From NCBI RefSeq assembly GCF_051148895.1, contig NZ_CP154625.1, positions 2,046,001 to 2,110,000 of the forward strand: a stretch of DNA of 64,000 bases, read 5' to 3'. Position numbers and translations under genes: made by a program. The stretch's first letter is position 1. Each line of letters opens with the position of its first letter. This stretch comes from Terrisporobacter vanillatitrophus. Its GTDB lineage: Bacteria; Bacillota; Clostridia; Peptostreptococcales; Peptostreptococcaceae. The notes beneath the pieces are model-generated. The model did no database searches and was not told where the DNA came from. It saw nothing but the letters and a program-made list of their open reading frames with translations. This document shows, one piece after another, positions 18,002 through 26,240 of this stretch.

Positions 18002-18023
18002 CATAATAAGTATATTATAAAAG

Positions 18024-18055
18024 AAAAAGTCTTCTACTTTAGTAGAAGACTTTTT
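18024..18055. terminator. Bidirectional terminator between deoD and lexA
   Basis: A perfect 14-bp stem (AAAAAGTCTTCTAC / GTAGAAGACTTTTT) with a TTTA loop. Confidence 0.92.
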
Positions 18056-18698
18056 ATAATGTTCTAAAAACACCTCTTACGATACCTACAATTTCGATGT
18101 TTCTTTCATCTAAGATAATTGAATCCATAAATTCATTTTCTGGTTGTAACCTAACTAATCTATCTTCTTTGAAGAATCTCTTTACAGTAGCATATTCACC
18201 ATTTATTAAAGCAACTACTATTTGTGAGTTAGAAGCATGATTATTTCTATCAACTATTACATAGTCTTTGTCTAATATACCTGCGCCTATCATACTTTCA
18301 CCTTTGACTTTTAATATAAAGTTATCTTTACCTTGTATTAAGTTTGAAGGTAAGGGAATATATTCTTCTATGTTTTGTTCAGCTAATATAGGTTCTCCAG
18401 CTGTGATTTGACCAACAACGGGAATAGGAATGATTTCTTGATTCATACCTGTAACATCGCCTAAAGAATTACTGTTTAATATTTCAATTGCTCTTGGCTT
18501 TGTAGGATCTCGTCTAATGTAACCTAATTTTTCTAATTTATTTAGGTGTGAATGAACAGTTGATGTAGATTTTAAACCAACTGCAGTGCAAATTTCTCTT
18601 ACTGAAGGTGGATAACCTTTAGCTAATTGTTGTTCTTTTATAAACTCAAAGATCATTGCCTGTTTGTTTGTTAAATCCATATACATAAAATCACTCAT
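18054..18698 (-). CDS. lexA: LexA repressor
   Basis: This SOS repressor is 214 residues from the ATG at 18698, or 210 from the ATG at 18686. The second start has GAGTG five bases before it and would give a length closer to the usual 200-210. The N-terminal winged helix shows GYPPSVREICTAVGLKSTSTVHSHLNKLEKLGYI. The C-terminal peptidase domain has the Ala-Gly cleavage site in QITAGEPI, nucleophile Ser in VKGESMIGAG and the general-base Lys in EYATVKRFF. When RecA filaments form, LexA cleaves itself and releases its targets. An operator overlapping its own -35 (18776-18788) indicates autoregulation. Confidence 0.96.
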   Translation of the reverse strand: MSDFMYMDLTNKQAMIFEFIKEQQLAKGYPPSVREICTAVGLKSTSTVHSHLNKLEKLGYIRRDPTKPRAIEILNSNSLGDVTGMNQEIIPIPVVGQITAGEPILAEQNIEEYIPLPSNLIQGKDNFILKVKGESMIGAGILDKDYVIVDRNNHASNSQIVVALINGEYATVKRFFKEDRLVRLQPENEFMDSIILDERNIEIVGIVRGVFRTL

Positions 18699-18749
18699 TT
18701 CTTATTAATTTAATATGTTAATAATTATCTTAAATAACTATATATTTAT

Positions 18750-18788
18750 ATTGTATCATATAGAAGCTAATGACACAAACATTTGTTC
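18750..18788 (-). promoter_or_regulatory. lexA promoter with overlapping LexA (SOS) box
   Basis: On the minus strand, -35 TTGTGT (18778-18773) and -10 TACAAT (18755-18750) are 17 bp apart. A LexA-type operator, GAAC-AAAT-GTTTG (18788-18776), overlaps the -35 element. This fits the Gram-positive box GAAC-N4-GTTY and predicts direct repression of lexA by its product. Confidence 0.8.
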
Positions 18789-18802
18789 TTGAATTTGTTT
18801 AT

Positions 18803-19966
18803 TTATAAATTTTCATTATTTTCCTCAATTTCTTCCAAAACATCATTATTTTCATCTATCCATTCAAAATTATTGACAATATCTCGCTTTATATTCTTTT
18901 TGTGTGCAGCATATAGCTGTGTAGTAGTAACATTATCGTGATCTAACAATGTTTTTACATCATAAATGGAAAATCCAGACTGAATAAGAGAAGTTGCAGC
19001 AGTTGCTCTTAGCTTATGAGGACTATAACCATTTTCTCTACTTGTGTTCATACATATGGATGTATATTTCTTTACCAATTGTCTAATTGATTTTGGAGTA
19101 AGACGTTTTTTCTGTAAGGATAAAAATAGAGCATCTTTAATTTCCTCATCAAGTAAGTCGCTGTTAGGCCTTTCGTTATAAATATAGTCTTTTACCACAT
19201 ATTCGCAAGTTTTATTTATTGGCATTAAAACTTCTTTTCCTCTTTTTCTATAAATCTTAAACTCACCTCTAGAAAAATTAAAAGAGGATATGTTTAATTC
19301 TCGAAGCTCATTTAATCTTAAGCCATATGTAACAAATAAAGCTAATATAGCTTTATCTCTTAGTTTTGTTTTCTCCCAATAAATTAATTCCTTATCTGTT
19401 AACCCTTGACCGCTTTCTACAGCGTCTAACATTCTAGCTACCTCATCTATATCAAGTCTCTTTATGGCGTCTGGTTGAGGCTTAGGAAGCTTTATAGGGT
19501 TGAATCCATCTGTAATATTGTTATCTAATTGTTCATTTCTATATAGAAATTTAAATAGAGTAGAGATGGATGATTTTTTTCTAGCTAAAGCACGATTATT
19601 GTTCTCATATATTAATGTAGTATTATTTCTTTCTCTATAATATCTAGGGCAATAATCTCCTAAAAATAAGTTGACGTCTCGAGCTTTAATATTATTAAAT
19701 TCTTCAATAGTTATTTCTTCTGATAATTGACTTTTAGTAAAATCAGTTTCTTGAATTATGTAATCACAGAAAAAGTATATGTCTTCCAAATAAGCAGCTC
19801 TTGTAGATACGGCAACAGAACCTTTTAAATAGATAAAATAGTCTTTCATAAAAGGAGGAAGCTTATTTTCGAAAGAGATGCATTTTTCTATAAGTTCATG
19901 TTCTTTTAAAACTATGTTATTTGGTTTATCTGATTTATTATTAATTTTTAATGTTTTTTTACTCAT
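18803..19966 (-). CDS. Tyrosine recombinase, XerC/XerD-like
   Basis: This 387-residue site-specific recombinase has an N-terminal SAM-like core-binding domain (about 40-160) and a C-terminal catalytic domain. Catalytic residues visible are Arg in TYGLRLNELREL, Lys in YRKRGKEV, the H-x-x-R pair in SPHKLRATAATSL, His in LLDHDNVTTTQLY and the nucleophile Tyr in LYAAHKK. The frame is open to 20011, but AAGGTGG lies eight bases before the ATG at 19966. It sits directly upstream of lexA on the same strand, which looks like a chromosomal rather than phage setting. Whether it resolves chromosome dimers or has another site is unknown. Confidence 0.88.
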   Translation of the reverse strand: MSKKTLKINNKSDKPNNIVLKEHELIEKCISFENKLPPFMKDYFIYLKGSVAVSTRAAYLEDIYFFCDYIIQETDFTKSQLSEEITIEEFNNIKARDVNLFLGDYCPRYYRERNNTTLIYENNNRALARKKSSISTLFKFLYRNEQLDNNITDGFNPIKLPKPQPDAIKRLDIDEVARMLDAVESGQGLTDKELIYWEKTKLRDKAILALFVTYGLRLNELRELNISSFNFSRGEFKIYRKRGKEVLMPINKTCEYVVKDYIYNERPNSDLLDEEIKDALFLSLQKKRLTPKSIRQLVKKYTSICMNTSRENGYSPHKLRATAATSLIQSGFSIYDVKTLLDHDNVTTTQLYAAHKKNIKRDIVNNFEWIDENNDVLEEIEENNENL

Positions 19967-20089
19967 ATAAAATACCACCTTAAAAACAATTTTCATAAAT
20001 GAAAATACCATAAATGTAGTTTAGTTACAATAAAAAGTAATGAAATAATGATAAAAAATAAAGTAATATTAATTATAAGAAATTTATCA

Positions 20090-20171
20090 AAAAGAGTACC
20101 TCTTAGGCTATATTATATATAACTATTCCCTAAATATACATTTAGAAACTAGTTATATATATCACTCTTTT
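20090..20171. repeat. Nested inverted repeat upstream of the recombinase gene
   Basis: Three nested inverted repeats share one centre: AAAAGAGT/ACTCTTTT (20090-20097, 20164-20171), TATATATAACTA/TAGTTATATATA (20114-20125, 20150-20161) and CTAAAT/ATTTAG (20130-20135, 20140-20145). Two TAGCTACTATT units follow in direct repeat at 20234-20255. The gap 19967-20323 holds no gene. It could be a recombinase-binding site or an RNA hairpin. Confidence 0.6.
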
Positions 20172-20271
20172 ATCTAAACATTGTATTTTATAAGCATTTT
20201 TAGTATAAATATAAAATATTTTATTTTTAAACTTAGCTACTATTTAGCTACTATTTATGTTATGATTTACA

Positions 20272-20312
20272 AAAAATATAATCATGTAGATCTAATCCAC
20301 ATGATTATATTT
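20272..20312 (-). terminator. Terminator of spoVS
   Basis: ATATAATCATGT pairs with ACATGATTATAT across an 11-base loop; on the minus strand a run of six T follows. Confidence 0.85.
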
Positions 20313-20323
20313 AAAACTTTATT

Positions 20324-20584
20324 CTATCTAGGCTCTATAATTAGTTTTATAGCAGTTTTTTGTTCGCCATCAATCTCTATATCAGTAAATGCAGGTACAC
20401 AGATTAAATCTAGCCCACTTGGTGCAACAAAACCCCTTGCTATAGCGATTGATTTTATTGCTTGATTTAGCGCTCCTGCACCAATTGCTTGTATTTCTGC
20501 ACTTCCCTTTTCCCTTAGTACTCCTGCTAGAGCTCCAGCTACAGAATTAGGATTAGACTTTGATGAAACTTTTAATACTTCCAT
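20324..20584 (-). CDS. spoVS: Stage V sporulation protein S
   Basis: This 86-residue SpoVS protein matches the family almost end to end: EVLKVSSKSNPNSVAGALAG at the N-terminus, EIQAIGAGALNQAIKSIAIARGFVAP in the middle and DIEIDGEQKTAIKLIIEP at the end. SpoVS is a small Alba-like nucleic-acid-binding protein needed for spore coat formation and late sporulation in Bacillus. The frame extends upstream, but AAGGAGG lies eight bases before the ATG at 20584, which restores the normal length. It is monocistronic. Confidence 0.95.
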   Translation of the reverse strand: MEVLKVSSKSNPNSVAGALAGVLREKGSAEIQAIGAGALNQAIKSIAIARGFVAPSGLDLICVPAFTDIEIDGEQKTAIKLIIEPR

Positions 20585-20843
20585 TTCCATATCCTCCTTG
20601 ATTTGTTTTAAAACAATTTTTAATTTCAATTTTACATGCGTATAATGATTAAAGTAATATTTTTAAAGTACTAAAAAATCTAACTTAGTATTTATTTCTA
20701 TACTTATAATAAAAATACCTTTTTTTATAATAAAATACTTTTTGTCAATTATGTAGTTAATTATTGATACAAGACATGAATATCAAATATAATATATTAT
20801 AAAGGGGTTATAAAAATATATTTAATATTTGAGGAGGAACTAA

Positions 20844-21188
20844 ATGAAGCTTTGTCGTTTTAATTATTTTCTAAAAGAAAATGAAAAATTAACTTTTTTT
20901 ACTGAATGTAAATTAAAAAGTATTACTGCTTTTGATATACTTGATACAGAGGGTTTATTATTAGCTTCTGATAGGAGATTAATCTTTTGTAAATTGATAG
21001 GAGATCATCCTCATCTGCTACAATCCTATGAATATAAGTATATAGCATCTTGTCATATTAAAGAAAATGAAGATAGCACATACTTGTATATGAAATATAA
21101 TGGAGATCCTATTAAGATAATGGGATTGGATAAATCTGTATATGAGGATATTATTAATTATATTTCTGCAGGTGATAGCCTTAATTAA
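20844..21188 (+). CDS. Hypothetical protein, possible bacterial PH-like domain
   Basis: This 114-residue soluble protein is not firmly recognised. Its order of short beta segments, GLLLASDRRLIFCKL (about 38-52), YEYKYIASCHIKEN, TYLYMKYNG and a closing helix VYEDIINYISA, resembles small bacterial PH-like domains in which a residue string of the type xLxxTxxRLIF occurs. AGGAGG lies before the ATG. A terminator follows, and it is transcribed alone. Confidence 0.7.
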   Translation: MKLCRFNYFLKENEKLTFFTECKLKSITAFDILDTEGLLLASDRRLIFCKLIGDHPHLLQSYEYKYIASCHIKENEDSTYLYMKYNGDPIKIMGLDKSVYEDIINYISAGDSLN

Positions 21189-21227
21189 AGATCTCAATCG
21201 TTACATAAATAATAAAGAATGATTTAA

Positions 21228-21268
21228 ATAGTATGAAAATTATTTTAAGTAATTTTCATACTATTTTT
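21228..21268. terminator. Bidirectional terminator
   Basis: AATAGTATGAAAATTA pairs with TAATTTTCATACTATT across a seven-base loop, between convergent genes. Confidence 0.88.
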
Positions 21269-21857
21269 TCGTTAAGTCTACTCTTTTTAAATTTGAGACG
21301 TAATCTTCTGATAAACCTGTTACCTCTGTTATAAAATTCATATTTGCATTTTTATTTAAAAGGTTAATTGCCATTTCTGTCTTTGTAGATAAAAGTTGTT
21401 CACTTGTATCACTTAATTCTTGACTATCTTGCTCAATGTCATTATCTTTTATTGTTAATATAGGATTATTATTGATTTTTGATTTGAAGTATTTAAATGC
21501 GTATGTTAAGTCATTTATTAGTAACAATAAGGCTGGAATGATAAAGTAAATAGTGCAACCTAAAATGCCAACTAATGTAGTTAAGTAAATTATAATCGAA
21601 TTAATTTTTGTTATTTCAACATTTAATATTTTTTTCTGGCTGATGTTTGGTAATGCTATAACGATTGCCATAATAAATGTTAAAAAACATAATGGATATA
21701 ATATGTAACTGGCTAATATACCGTTAAAACTAATTATATCAAAGTTGCCATTTAAGTTAGAATAGATAAGTAAATCTCCTCTTAAATAACAATAGATACA
21801 AGATACTATTCCTAAAATGCCTCCGCAGGCTTGAGAATACCATTGATAAAATTTCAT
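21261..21857 (-). CDS. Four-helix membrane protein with a cytoplasmic helical tail
   Basis: This 198-residue protein has about four membrane segments (about 10-26, 44-68, 86-98 and 99-115) and a polar C-terminal tail of about 75 residues. The last 35 residues, with MAINLLNKNANMNFITEVTG followed by LSEDYVSNLK, resemble the short helix-turn-helix-like tail found at the end of some Rpn/PD-(D/E)XK proteins and in small regulators. The precise family is not recognised. AAAAGGGG precedes the ATG. A role in sensing or anchoring is speculation. Confidence 0.65.
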   Translation of the reverse strand: MKFYQWYSQACGGILGIVSCIYCYLRGDLLIYSNLNGNFDIISFNGILASYILYPLCFLTFIMAIVIALPNISQKKILNVEITKINSIIIYLTTLVGILGCTIYFIIPALLLLINDLTYAFKYFKSKINNNPILTIKDNDIEQDSQELSDTSEQLLSTKTEMAINLLNKNANMNFITEVTGLSEDYVSNLKRVDLTKK

Positions 21858-22071
21858 CTAACTATCCCCTTTTTAAAATTATTAAATTATTATAAATATA
21901 TAAATCTGTATATTAATATATTAATTATAAAAGTATATGAAATGAAAATTAAAAATATCTTTATATTTAATGTAAAAAGTTATATAATCTTTATTGCTTG
22001 CGTTTTTTAATAAAACAAAATGCTCACTTAGTTAATGTGTTATATTACTAAGTAGAGGGGAGATTAGAAGA

Positions 22072-22338
22072 ATGAATAATATGGAATTTATTTTTAAAGT
22101 TTTATTTCTTGTGTTTTCAATAATGTGGGCAGGAAATATATTATTATTTAGATGCGAAAGACAAATAATAATTAATCCTATTTTAATTATTGTTGCTTCT
22201 ATTTTAGTAGTCTTACCAGATACTAAAGAATTCCTTAGTGTAGATGTTGAAGAAGCCAAATCGACTTTATATATAACTTACAGTCTTGTAGTTGTATGGG
22301 GGTTAATAATAACTAGAAGAAAAACTGATTTATTCTAA
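22072..22338 (+). CDS. Small integral membrane protein, 88 aa
   Basis: This 88-residue hydrophobic protein has three likely membrane helices (about 4-24, 33-47 and 66-80) and a short basic C-terminus (TRRKTDLF). AGGGGAG lies nine bases before the ATG, and a strong terminator follows, so expression is likely. I do not recognise a family. Confidence 0.65.
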   Translation: MNNMEFIFKVLFLVFSIMWAGNILLFRCERQIIINPILIIVASILVVLPDTKEFLSVDVEEAKSTLYITYSLVVVWGLIITRRKTDLF

Positions 22339-22369
22339 AATAAAAAGGCATATAGCCTTTTTATTTTAC
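22337..22369. terminator. Bidirectional terminator
   Basis: AAAATAAAAAGGC pairs with GCCTTTTTATTTT between convergent genes. Confidence 0.88.
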
Positions 22370-23098
22370 AATAGCTTTAATTATAACTGTTGAGGATGTA
22401 TATTTATTGGTGTTTAAACTTACTACTATATAATAGATTCCATCCTTAGTAAATGAAATATGAGTATCATTTGATATGGATGTTACTGCAGGATTACTTG
22501 TTTGTATATATAGCTTACAGTCTTTAGACACATCTTTTGAAGGCTCCCAATAATTAGGATAGTTATTTATTGATTTATACAATAAGCTTCTCATATTTAT
22601 TTTTTCGTTTTTATTTAGAGCTATTTTTGTTTTATTACTACATAACTCATATTGTGACTTCTCACATTGAATAAAATTTAAATCATGATCCACATCTACG
22701 TTTTTCTTTTCCAATAAATCAATTACTTTATTTTCTGTTAAATAGTTATTCTCTAAATTTATGTATTTTACATTGTCTAAATTTAAAATCTCGTTAGGTA
22801 ATGTTTTGATGTCGTTATTCCAAAATATAAAAGAATCTATATTTTCTAATATTGATATACCACTTAAATCTTCTATCCCTTCGTTGCTAGCATAAAACTG
22901 TCCATCTAAAGATTTTAACTTTGATAAAGTTATTTCTTCATTGGGAAAGTAGTCGTATATTACATTACGAAAATCACCATCTGGGAATAAATCGGTTAAT
23001 TCTTGTTTGGTAAGAGGTATGTTTTCGTTTTTTAGTGGAACTAAACCCATAGATAGTGTTAATAATATAAATAATGAACATAATTTTAAAATTTTCAT
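22361..23098 (-). CDS. Secreted leucine-rich-repeat-like protein
   Basis: This 245-residue exported protein has an N-terminal signal peptide (about 1-20, MKILKLCSLFILLTLSMGL). A short LRR-like region follows (about 60-125): ISILENIDSFIFWNND, IKTLPNEILNLDNVKYINLENN and YLTENKVIDLLEKK. The C-terminal part (about 150-245) is beta-rich and ends TYYIVVSLNTNKYTSSTVIIKA-like, compatible with an Ig-like fold. It has no LPXTG or other obvious anchor. Surface interaction is the likely role, but no ligand can be named. Confidence 0.7.
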   Translation of the reverse strand: MKILKLCSLFILLTLSMGLVPLKNENIPLTKQELTDLFPDGDFRNVIYDYFPNEEITLSKLKSLDGQFYASNEGIEDLSGISILENIDSFIFWNNDIKTLPNEILNLDNVKYINLENNYLTENKVIDLLEKKNVDVDHDLNFIQCEKSQYELCSNKTKIALNKNEKINMRSLLYKSINNYPNYWEPSKDVSKDCKLYIQTSNPAVTSISNDTHISFTKDGIYYIVVSLNTNKYTSSTVIIKAIVK

Positions 23099-23103
23099 TT
23101 AAT

Positions 23104-23158
23104 AAAAAACCTCCCATAGAATAATAGTATATTACTAAATTTCTATGGAAGGTTTTTA
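23104..23158 (-). terminator. Terminator of trmB
   Basis: ACCTCCCATAGAA and TTCTATGGAAGGT form a 13-bp stem with one mismatch around an inner AGTA/TACT hairpin. Poly-A/T flanks are on both sides. Confidence 0.7.
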
Positions 23159-23230
23159 TTCCCTTGTACTACATGTCTACTTTCGTACAATATATTAATG
23201 TATTTTTCTACTTGTTTTTATGTTTTAACT

Positions 23231-23887
23231 TTATATTAATGTATTTACTACTTTTTGTGATTCACATCTATATATTTTTAAGCCTTGAGATATAAACTTA
23301 TCTTCATATTCTGTTGTTATATTGTTTATATCTTCATTATTTGCTAAGTCTAATGAAATATTTTTCAATTTCCATGGATTATTACAAAATTCATTTAGGG
23401 TAAATTCGAATAATTTCTCGTTATCAGATTTAAAATGTACTTCTCCACCCTCTTTTAGAATATGATAATATTTTTGTAAAAAGTTTGTATGTGTTAGTCT
23501 TCTTTTTGCCCATCTTTTCTTAGGCCATGGATCACAGAAATTTATATACACTCTTGATAATTCATTTTTATCAAAGTAATTTTCTATGCTATTAACGTCG
23601 CCCCAAATGAAAGTTATATTTGTTAAGTTATCATTTGCAGCTTTTTCTACAGCTTTTAATAAGACTTCTTCTTTAATTTCCATTGCAATATAGTTTATAT
23701 TGGGATTTAATTTTGCTAAAGTAGTGATAAATTTACCTCTACCAGTTCCGAATTCTGCATGTATTTCATTGTTATTACCGAATACTTTACTCCACTGTCC
23801 TTTTAAGCTTTCTATATCTTCATTTTTAACATAATTTTCATAGCTTAATAATTTTAGGTCTGAACCTTTTTTCTTTCTTCTTCTCAC
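23231..23887 (-). CDS. trmB: tRNA (guanine-N7-)-methyltransferase
   Basis: This 218-residue SAM-dependent enzyme makes m7G46 in tRNA. Family hallmarks are IHAEFGTGRGKFI (about 41-53, SAM-binding motif I), YIAMEIKEEVL, INFCDPWPKKRWAKRRLTH (about 109-127, the diagnostic DPWPKKRHxKRR segment) and GGEVHFKSDNEKLF near the C-terminus. The start is GTG at 23887, with AAGGAG nine bases before it. The gene lies downstream of the HesB-like gene but is separated by a terminator. Confidence 0.96.
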   Translation of the reverse strand: MRRRKKKGSDLKLLSYENYVKNEDIESLKGQWSKVFGNNNEIHAEFGTGRGKFITTLAKLNPNINYIAMEIKEEVLLKAVEKAANDNLTNITFIWGDVNSIENYFDKNELSRVYINFCDPWPKKRWAKRRLTHTNFLQKYYHILKEGGEVHFKSDNEKLFEFTLNEFCNNPWKLKNISLDLANNEDINNITTEYEDKFISQGLKIYRCESQKVVNTLI

Positions 23888-23914
23888 TTGTCTCTACTCC
23901 TTTAGTACAAAATA

Positions 23915-23946
23915 ATAGAGTACTAGATAATTTACTAGTACTCTAT
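23915..23946 (-). terminator. Terminator of the HesB-like gene
   Basis: ATAGAGTACTAG pairs perfectly with CTAGTACTCTAT across an eight-base loop. Confidence 0.75.
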
Positions 23947-23954
23947 ATAAATAA

Positions 23955-24293
23955 TTAACAGTCGCAACCGCCTGAACAACCAGAGCAACCGCCACCGCCA
24001 TCGCCGTTAGAAGGCATATTTTCAACCATAACAACAAATCCTCTGTTTGGCATTTCTTGAATGATTACATTTCCGTATGTTAAGAATTCATCTTGATTCA
24101 TTATAAAGTGAATTCCTTCTACATCGCAAGATACATCTTCACCTTCTATTTCGCTATCTAGAGCCAAAGCGAAGTTTGGTCCTGAACAAGCGAAACCTGC
24201 AAAGTATACTCTTACATTATTTGGTTTATCTTGGTTATCTGCTATTATTTCTTTTAAAGCATTTATAGCTGATTCTGGTGCAAATACTTTCAT
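23955..24293 (-). CDS. HesB-like (seleno)protein family, Cys form, with Gly/Cys-rich tail
   Basis: This 112-residue protein is a relative of the HesB/IscA A-type Fe-S carriers. The family known as HesB-like (seleno)protein includes members with selenocysteine; here Cys codons are used, at FACSGPNFAL (about 34-43) and SCDVEGIHF. The protein ends in a tail GGGGCSGCSGGCDC with four Cys in ten residues, which could bind a metal or cluster. It lacks the CGC C-terminal motif of classical IscA. A role in Fe-S cluster handling is inferred from family only. Confidence 0.82.
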   Translation of the reverse strand: MKVFAPESAINALKEIIADNQDKPNNVRVYFAGFACSGPNFALALDSEIEGEDVSCDVEGIHFIMNQDEFLTYGNVIIQEMPNRGFVVMVENMPSNGDGGGGCSGCSGGCDC

Positions 24294-24705
24294 ATTTAAT
24301 CCACCTTTCTATTTTTATTTTAGTTTGATTATCTTATATAAGTATACAATAAAATCTAAACTATTTAAACAAGAAGCTTTCAAATATTTAAATATATATG
24401 TAAATTTTATGTAACTATGTATAGTGTTTAATTTATATTTTTAACAAAATACTTTGATAATATAATCTTATATTGTTTTTATTTATAGAATGTTTTTACT
24501 CATAAATTTGATTTATTTAAATTATTTAAGACATGAAATATATACTTTTGTGCCAAAAACACAAAAACATTGAAATTTAAATATCTATACATGGTTCGAA
24601 AACACACATGTCAGTTGTATGCCAGTAAAATATTTACTTTTTTTCTAGAATTTATGGTAAAATATATTTATAAATATTTAGATATAAAAAACAGGGAGAT
24701 TAATA
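24294..24705. other. Intergenic region before the integrase gene
   Basis: This 412-bp AT-rich gap has short inverted repeats such as TTTTGTG/CACAAAA near 24550 and ACATG/CATGT near 24590-24610. An extended -10-like TGGTAAAAT near 24655 could drive the integrase. Integrase arm sites would be expected here, but I could not define an attachment core. Confidence 0.4.
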
Positions 24706-25830
24706 ATGAGTACAGCTTTCATAAGAAAAAGAAGCAAAAATTATATAGTTTATTTAGAGTATTTCGATAAAAATACTAATAAAAAAAGACAGAAAAATAT
24801 GGGCTCTTATCCGTTAAAAAGAGATGCTAGTAAGAGATTGAGCGAGGTAAAAGAAGAAATATATAAGGATGAATTATTAATCCCAAATGAAATGGTTTTG
24901 GAAGATTACATAATGGACTTCTTAGAAAAATATAAGGTGAATTTATCTATTACTACCTATAAGGTTTACACTAGAATATGCAAAAAATATATAATTCCTC
25001 TACTGGGAGATATAAAAATATGTGAAATCAAACCTATACATATTCAAGATTATGTGGATGATTTACTTGATTTACTCGCACCACAAACTATAAAAGTTCA
25101 CTTAAATGTACTTAATTTATCACTGAAAAGAGCTTATAGATTGAAGCTTATTAAAGAAAATCCAGTACAATTTGTAGAGGTCCCAAAGAATAGAAAATAT
25201 AAAAATGAGATTTACAATGCAGAGGATATGCAAAAACTATTAGAAAAATGCTACGGAACTTCTATGGAATTACCTATTGTACTTGCCGGCGGTTTAGGCC
25301 TGAGAATATCAGAAATATTAGGGCTTACATGGAATAATGTTGATTTTAGTAACTTCACTATTACTATAGATAAAATAACAGTTAGAAATGATAGTAAAGT
25401 TATACTGAAAGATCCTAAAACCGAATCGTCTATAAGAACTATTTCAGCCCCAAAAGAGGTAATTGTGATATTAAAACAACTGAAAAAAGATAGATTAGCA
25501 GCAAAATTAAAAGGCGAAAAATCACATAGAGAGCTTATATTTCATGATAAGAATTTAAATCCTATAGCTCCAGATGTTTTAAGCAAGAAATTTAGATTAT
25601 TCTTAAAAGACAACAATTTAAAACACATAAGATTTCATGATTTACGTCACTCTCATGTTACTTTGTTAATTGATGCTAAGGTACCTATAAAAGTTATTTC
25701 TGAGAGAGTTGGGCATTCGAACATTAATACAACTCTTAATATATATTCTCATGCTCTTAAAGAAATGGATCAAGAAGCTTCCGATAAAATTTCTAGTACT
25801 CTATTTAGCAAAGATAGAAAGATGAGTTAG
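24706..25830 (+). CDS. Phage-type tyrosine integrase
   Basis: This 374-residue site-specific integrase begins with an arm-binding-like beta segment (IRKRSKNYIVYLEYFDKNTNKKRQKNMGSY is spread over residues 5-36). A SAM-like core-binding domain follows (about 60-155), then the catalytic domain. Catalytic residues are Arg in GLGLRISEILGL, Lys in LKDPKTESSIRT, H-x-x-R in FHDLRHSHVT, His in ERVGHSNINTT and the nucleophile Tyr in NIYSHALKEMD. GGGAG precedes the ATG. No excisionase, repressor or cargo genes adjoin it, so the element it served is gone, or it works alone. Confidence 0.92.
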   Translation: MSTAFIRKRSKNYIVYLEYFDKNTNKKRQKNMGSYPLKRDASKRLSEVKEEIYKDELLIPNEMVLEDYIMDFLEKYKVNLSITTYKVYTRICKKYIIPLLGDIKICEIKPIHIQDYVDDLLDLLAPQTIKVHLNVLNLSLKRAYRLKLIKENPVQFVEVPKNRKYKNEIYNAEDMQKLLEKCYGTSMELPIVLAGGLGLRISEILGLTWNNVDFSNFTITIDKITVRNDSKVILKDPKTESSIRTISAPKEVIVILKQLKKDRLAAKLKGEKSHRELIFHDKNLNPIAPDVLSKKFRLFLKDNNLKHIRFHDLRHSHVTLLIDAKVPIKVISERVGHSNINTTLNIYSHALKEMDQEASDKISSTLFSKDRKMS

Positions 25831-25995
25831 TTCGAATAAATTCCTATCGTCGAAAAAGTAAGAAAACAAATCTTTTATAATAGATTTTAAGCGTAGTTTA
25901 ATATCTTCATAATATAAATCGTTAACAAAAGGTAGGTTCCTTCTTAAAATGGCATTAAAAGACTTATGGGAGAAATGTCAAAAATTTAATAATAA

Positions 25996-26046
25996 ACAAC
26001 TGAAAAAAGTTAACATAATTTAATTATGTTAACTTTTTTCAGTTGT
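25996..26046. repeat. 51-nt near-perfect palindrome (terminator-like) behind the integrase
   Basis: Two 25-bp arms (25996-26020 and 26022-26046) are perfect inverted copies around a single T, with internal A6 and T6 tracts flanking GTTAACATAA. Part of it can act as a bidirectional terminator. The extension to ACAACTG/CAGTTGT beyond the A/T tracts is more than a terminator needs. The rest of 25831-26240 contains no gene. Confidence 0.8.
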
Positions 26047-26190
26047 CTTATGAATTTTAAATACTAAAAATAAGAATACTCAAAAATATTTTAAATGTAT
26101 TTATATAAATAAACTTCGCAATGGACAAAAATCAATTCGAAGGCTTTGGCTTATGTTTTTATTAAAAATATAAATAGTGTTTCATGAATA

Positions 26191-26229
26191 AATAAAAGTT
26201 ACCATAATAATATTATGGTAACTTTTATT
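26191..26229 (-). terminator. Terminator of the CorA gene
   Basis: An 18-bp perfect stem (AATAAAAGTTACCATAAT and its complement) with an AAT loop lies just past the CorA stop. Confidence 0.85.
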
Positions 26230-26240
26230 TTCTTTTACTA

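Noticed and set aside
24585..24615. GGTTCGAAA resembling a tRNA T-loop near the integrase, a possible attachment site
   Set aside because: No acceptor stem or other tRNA arms can be drawn around it, and no matching copy was seen beyond the integrase.
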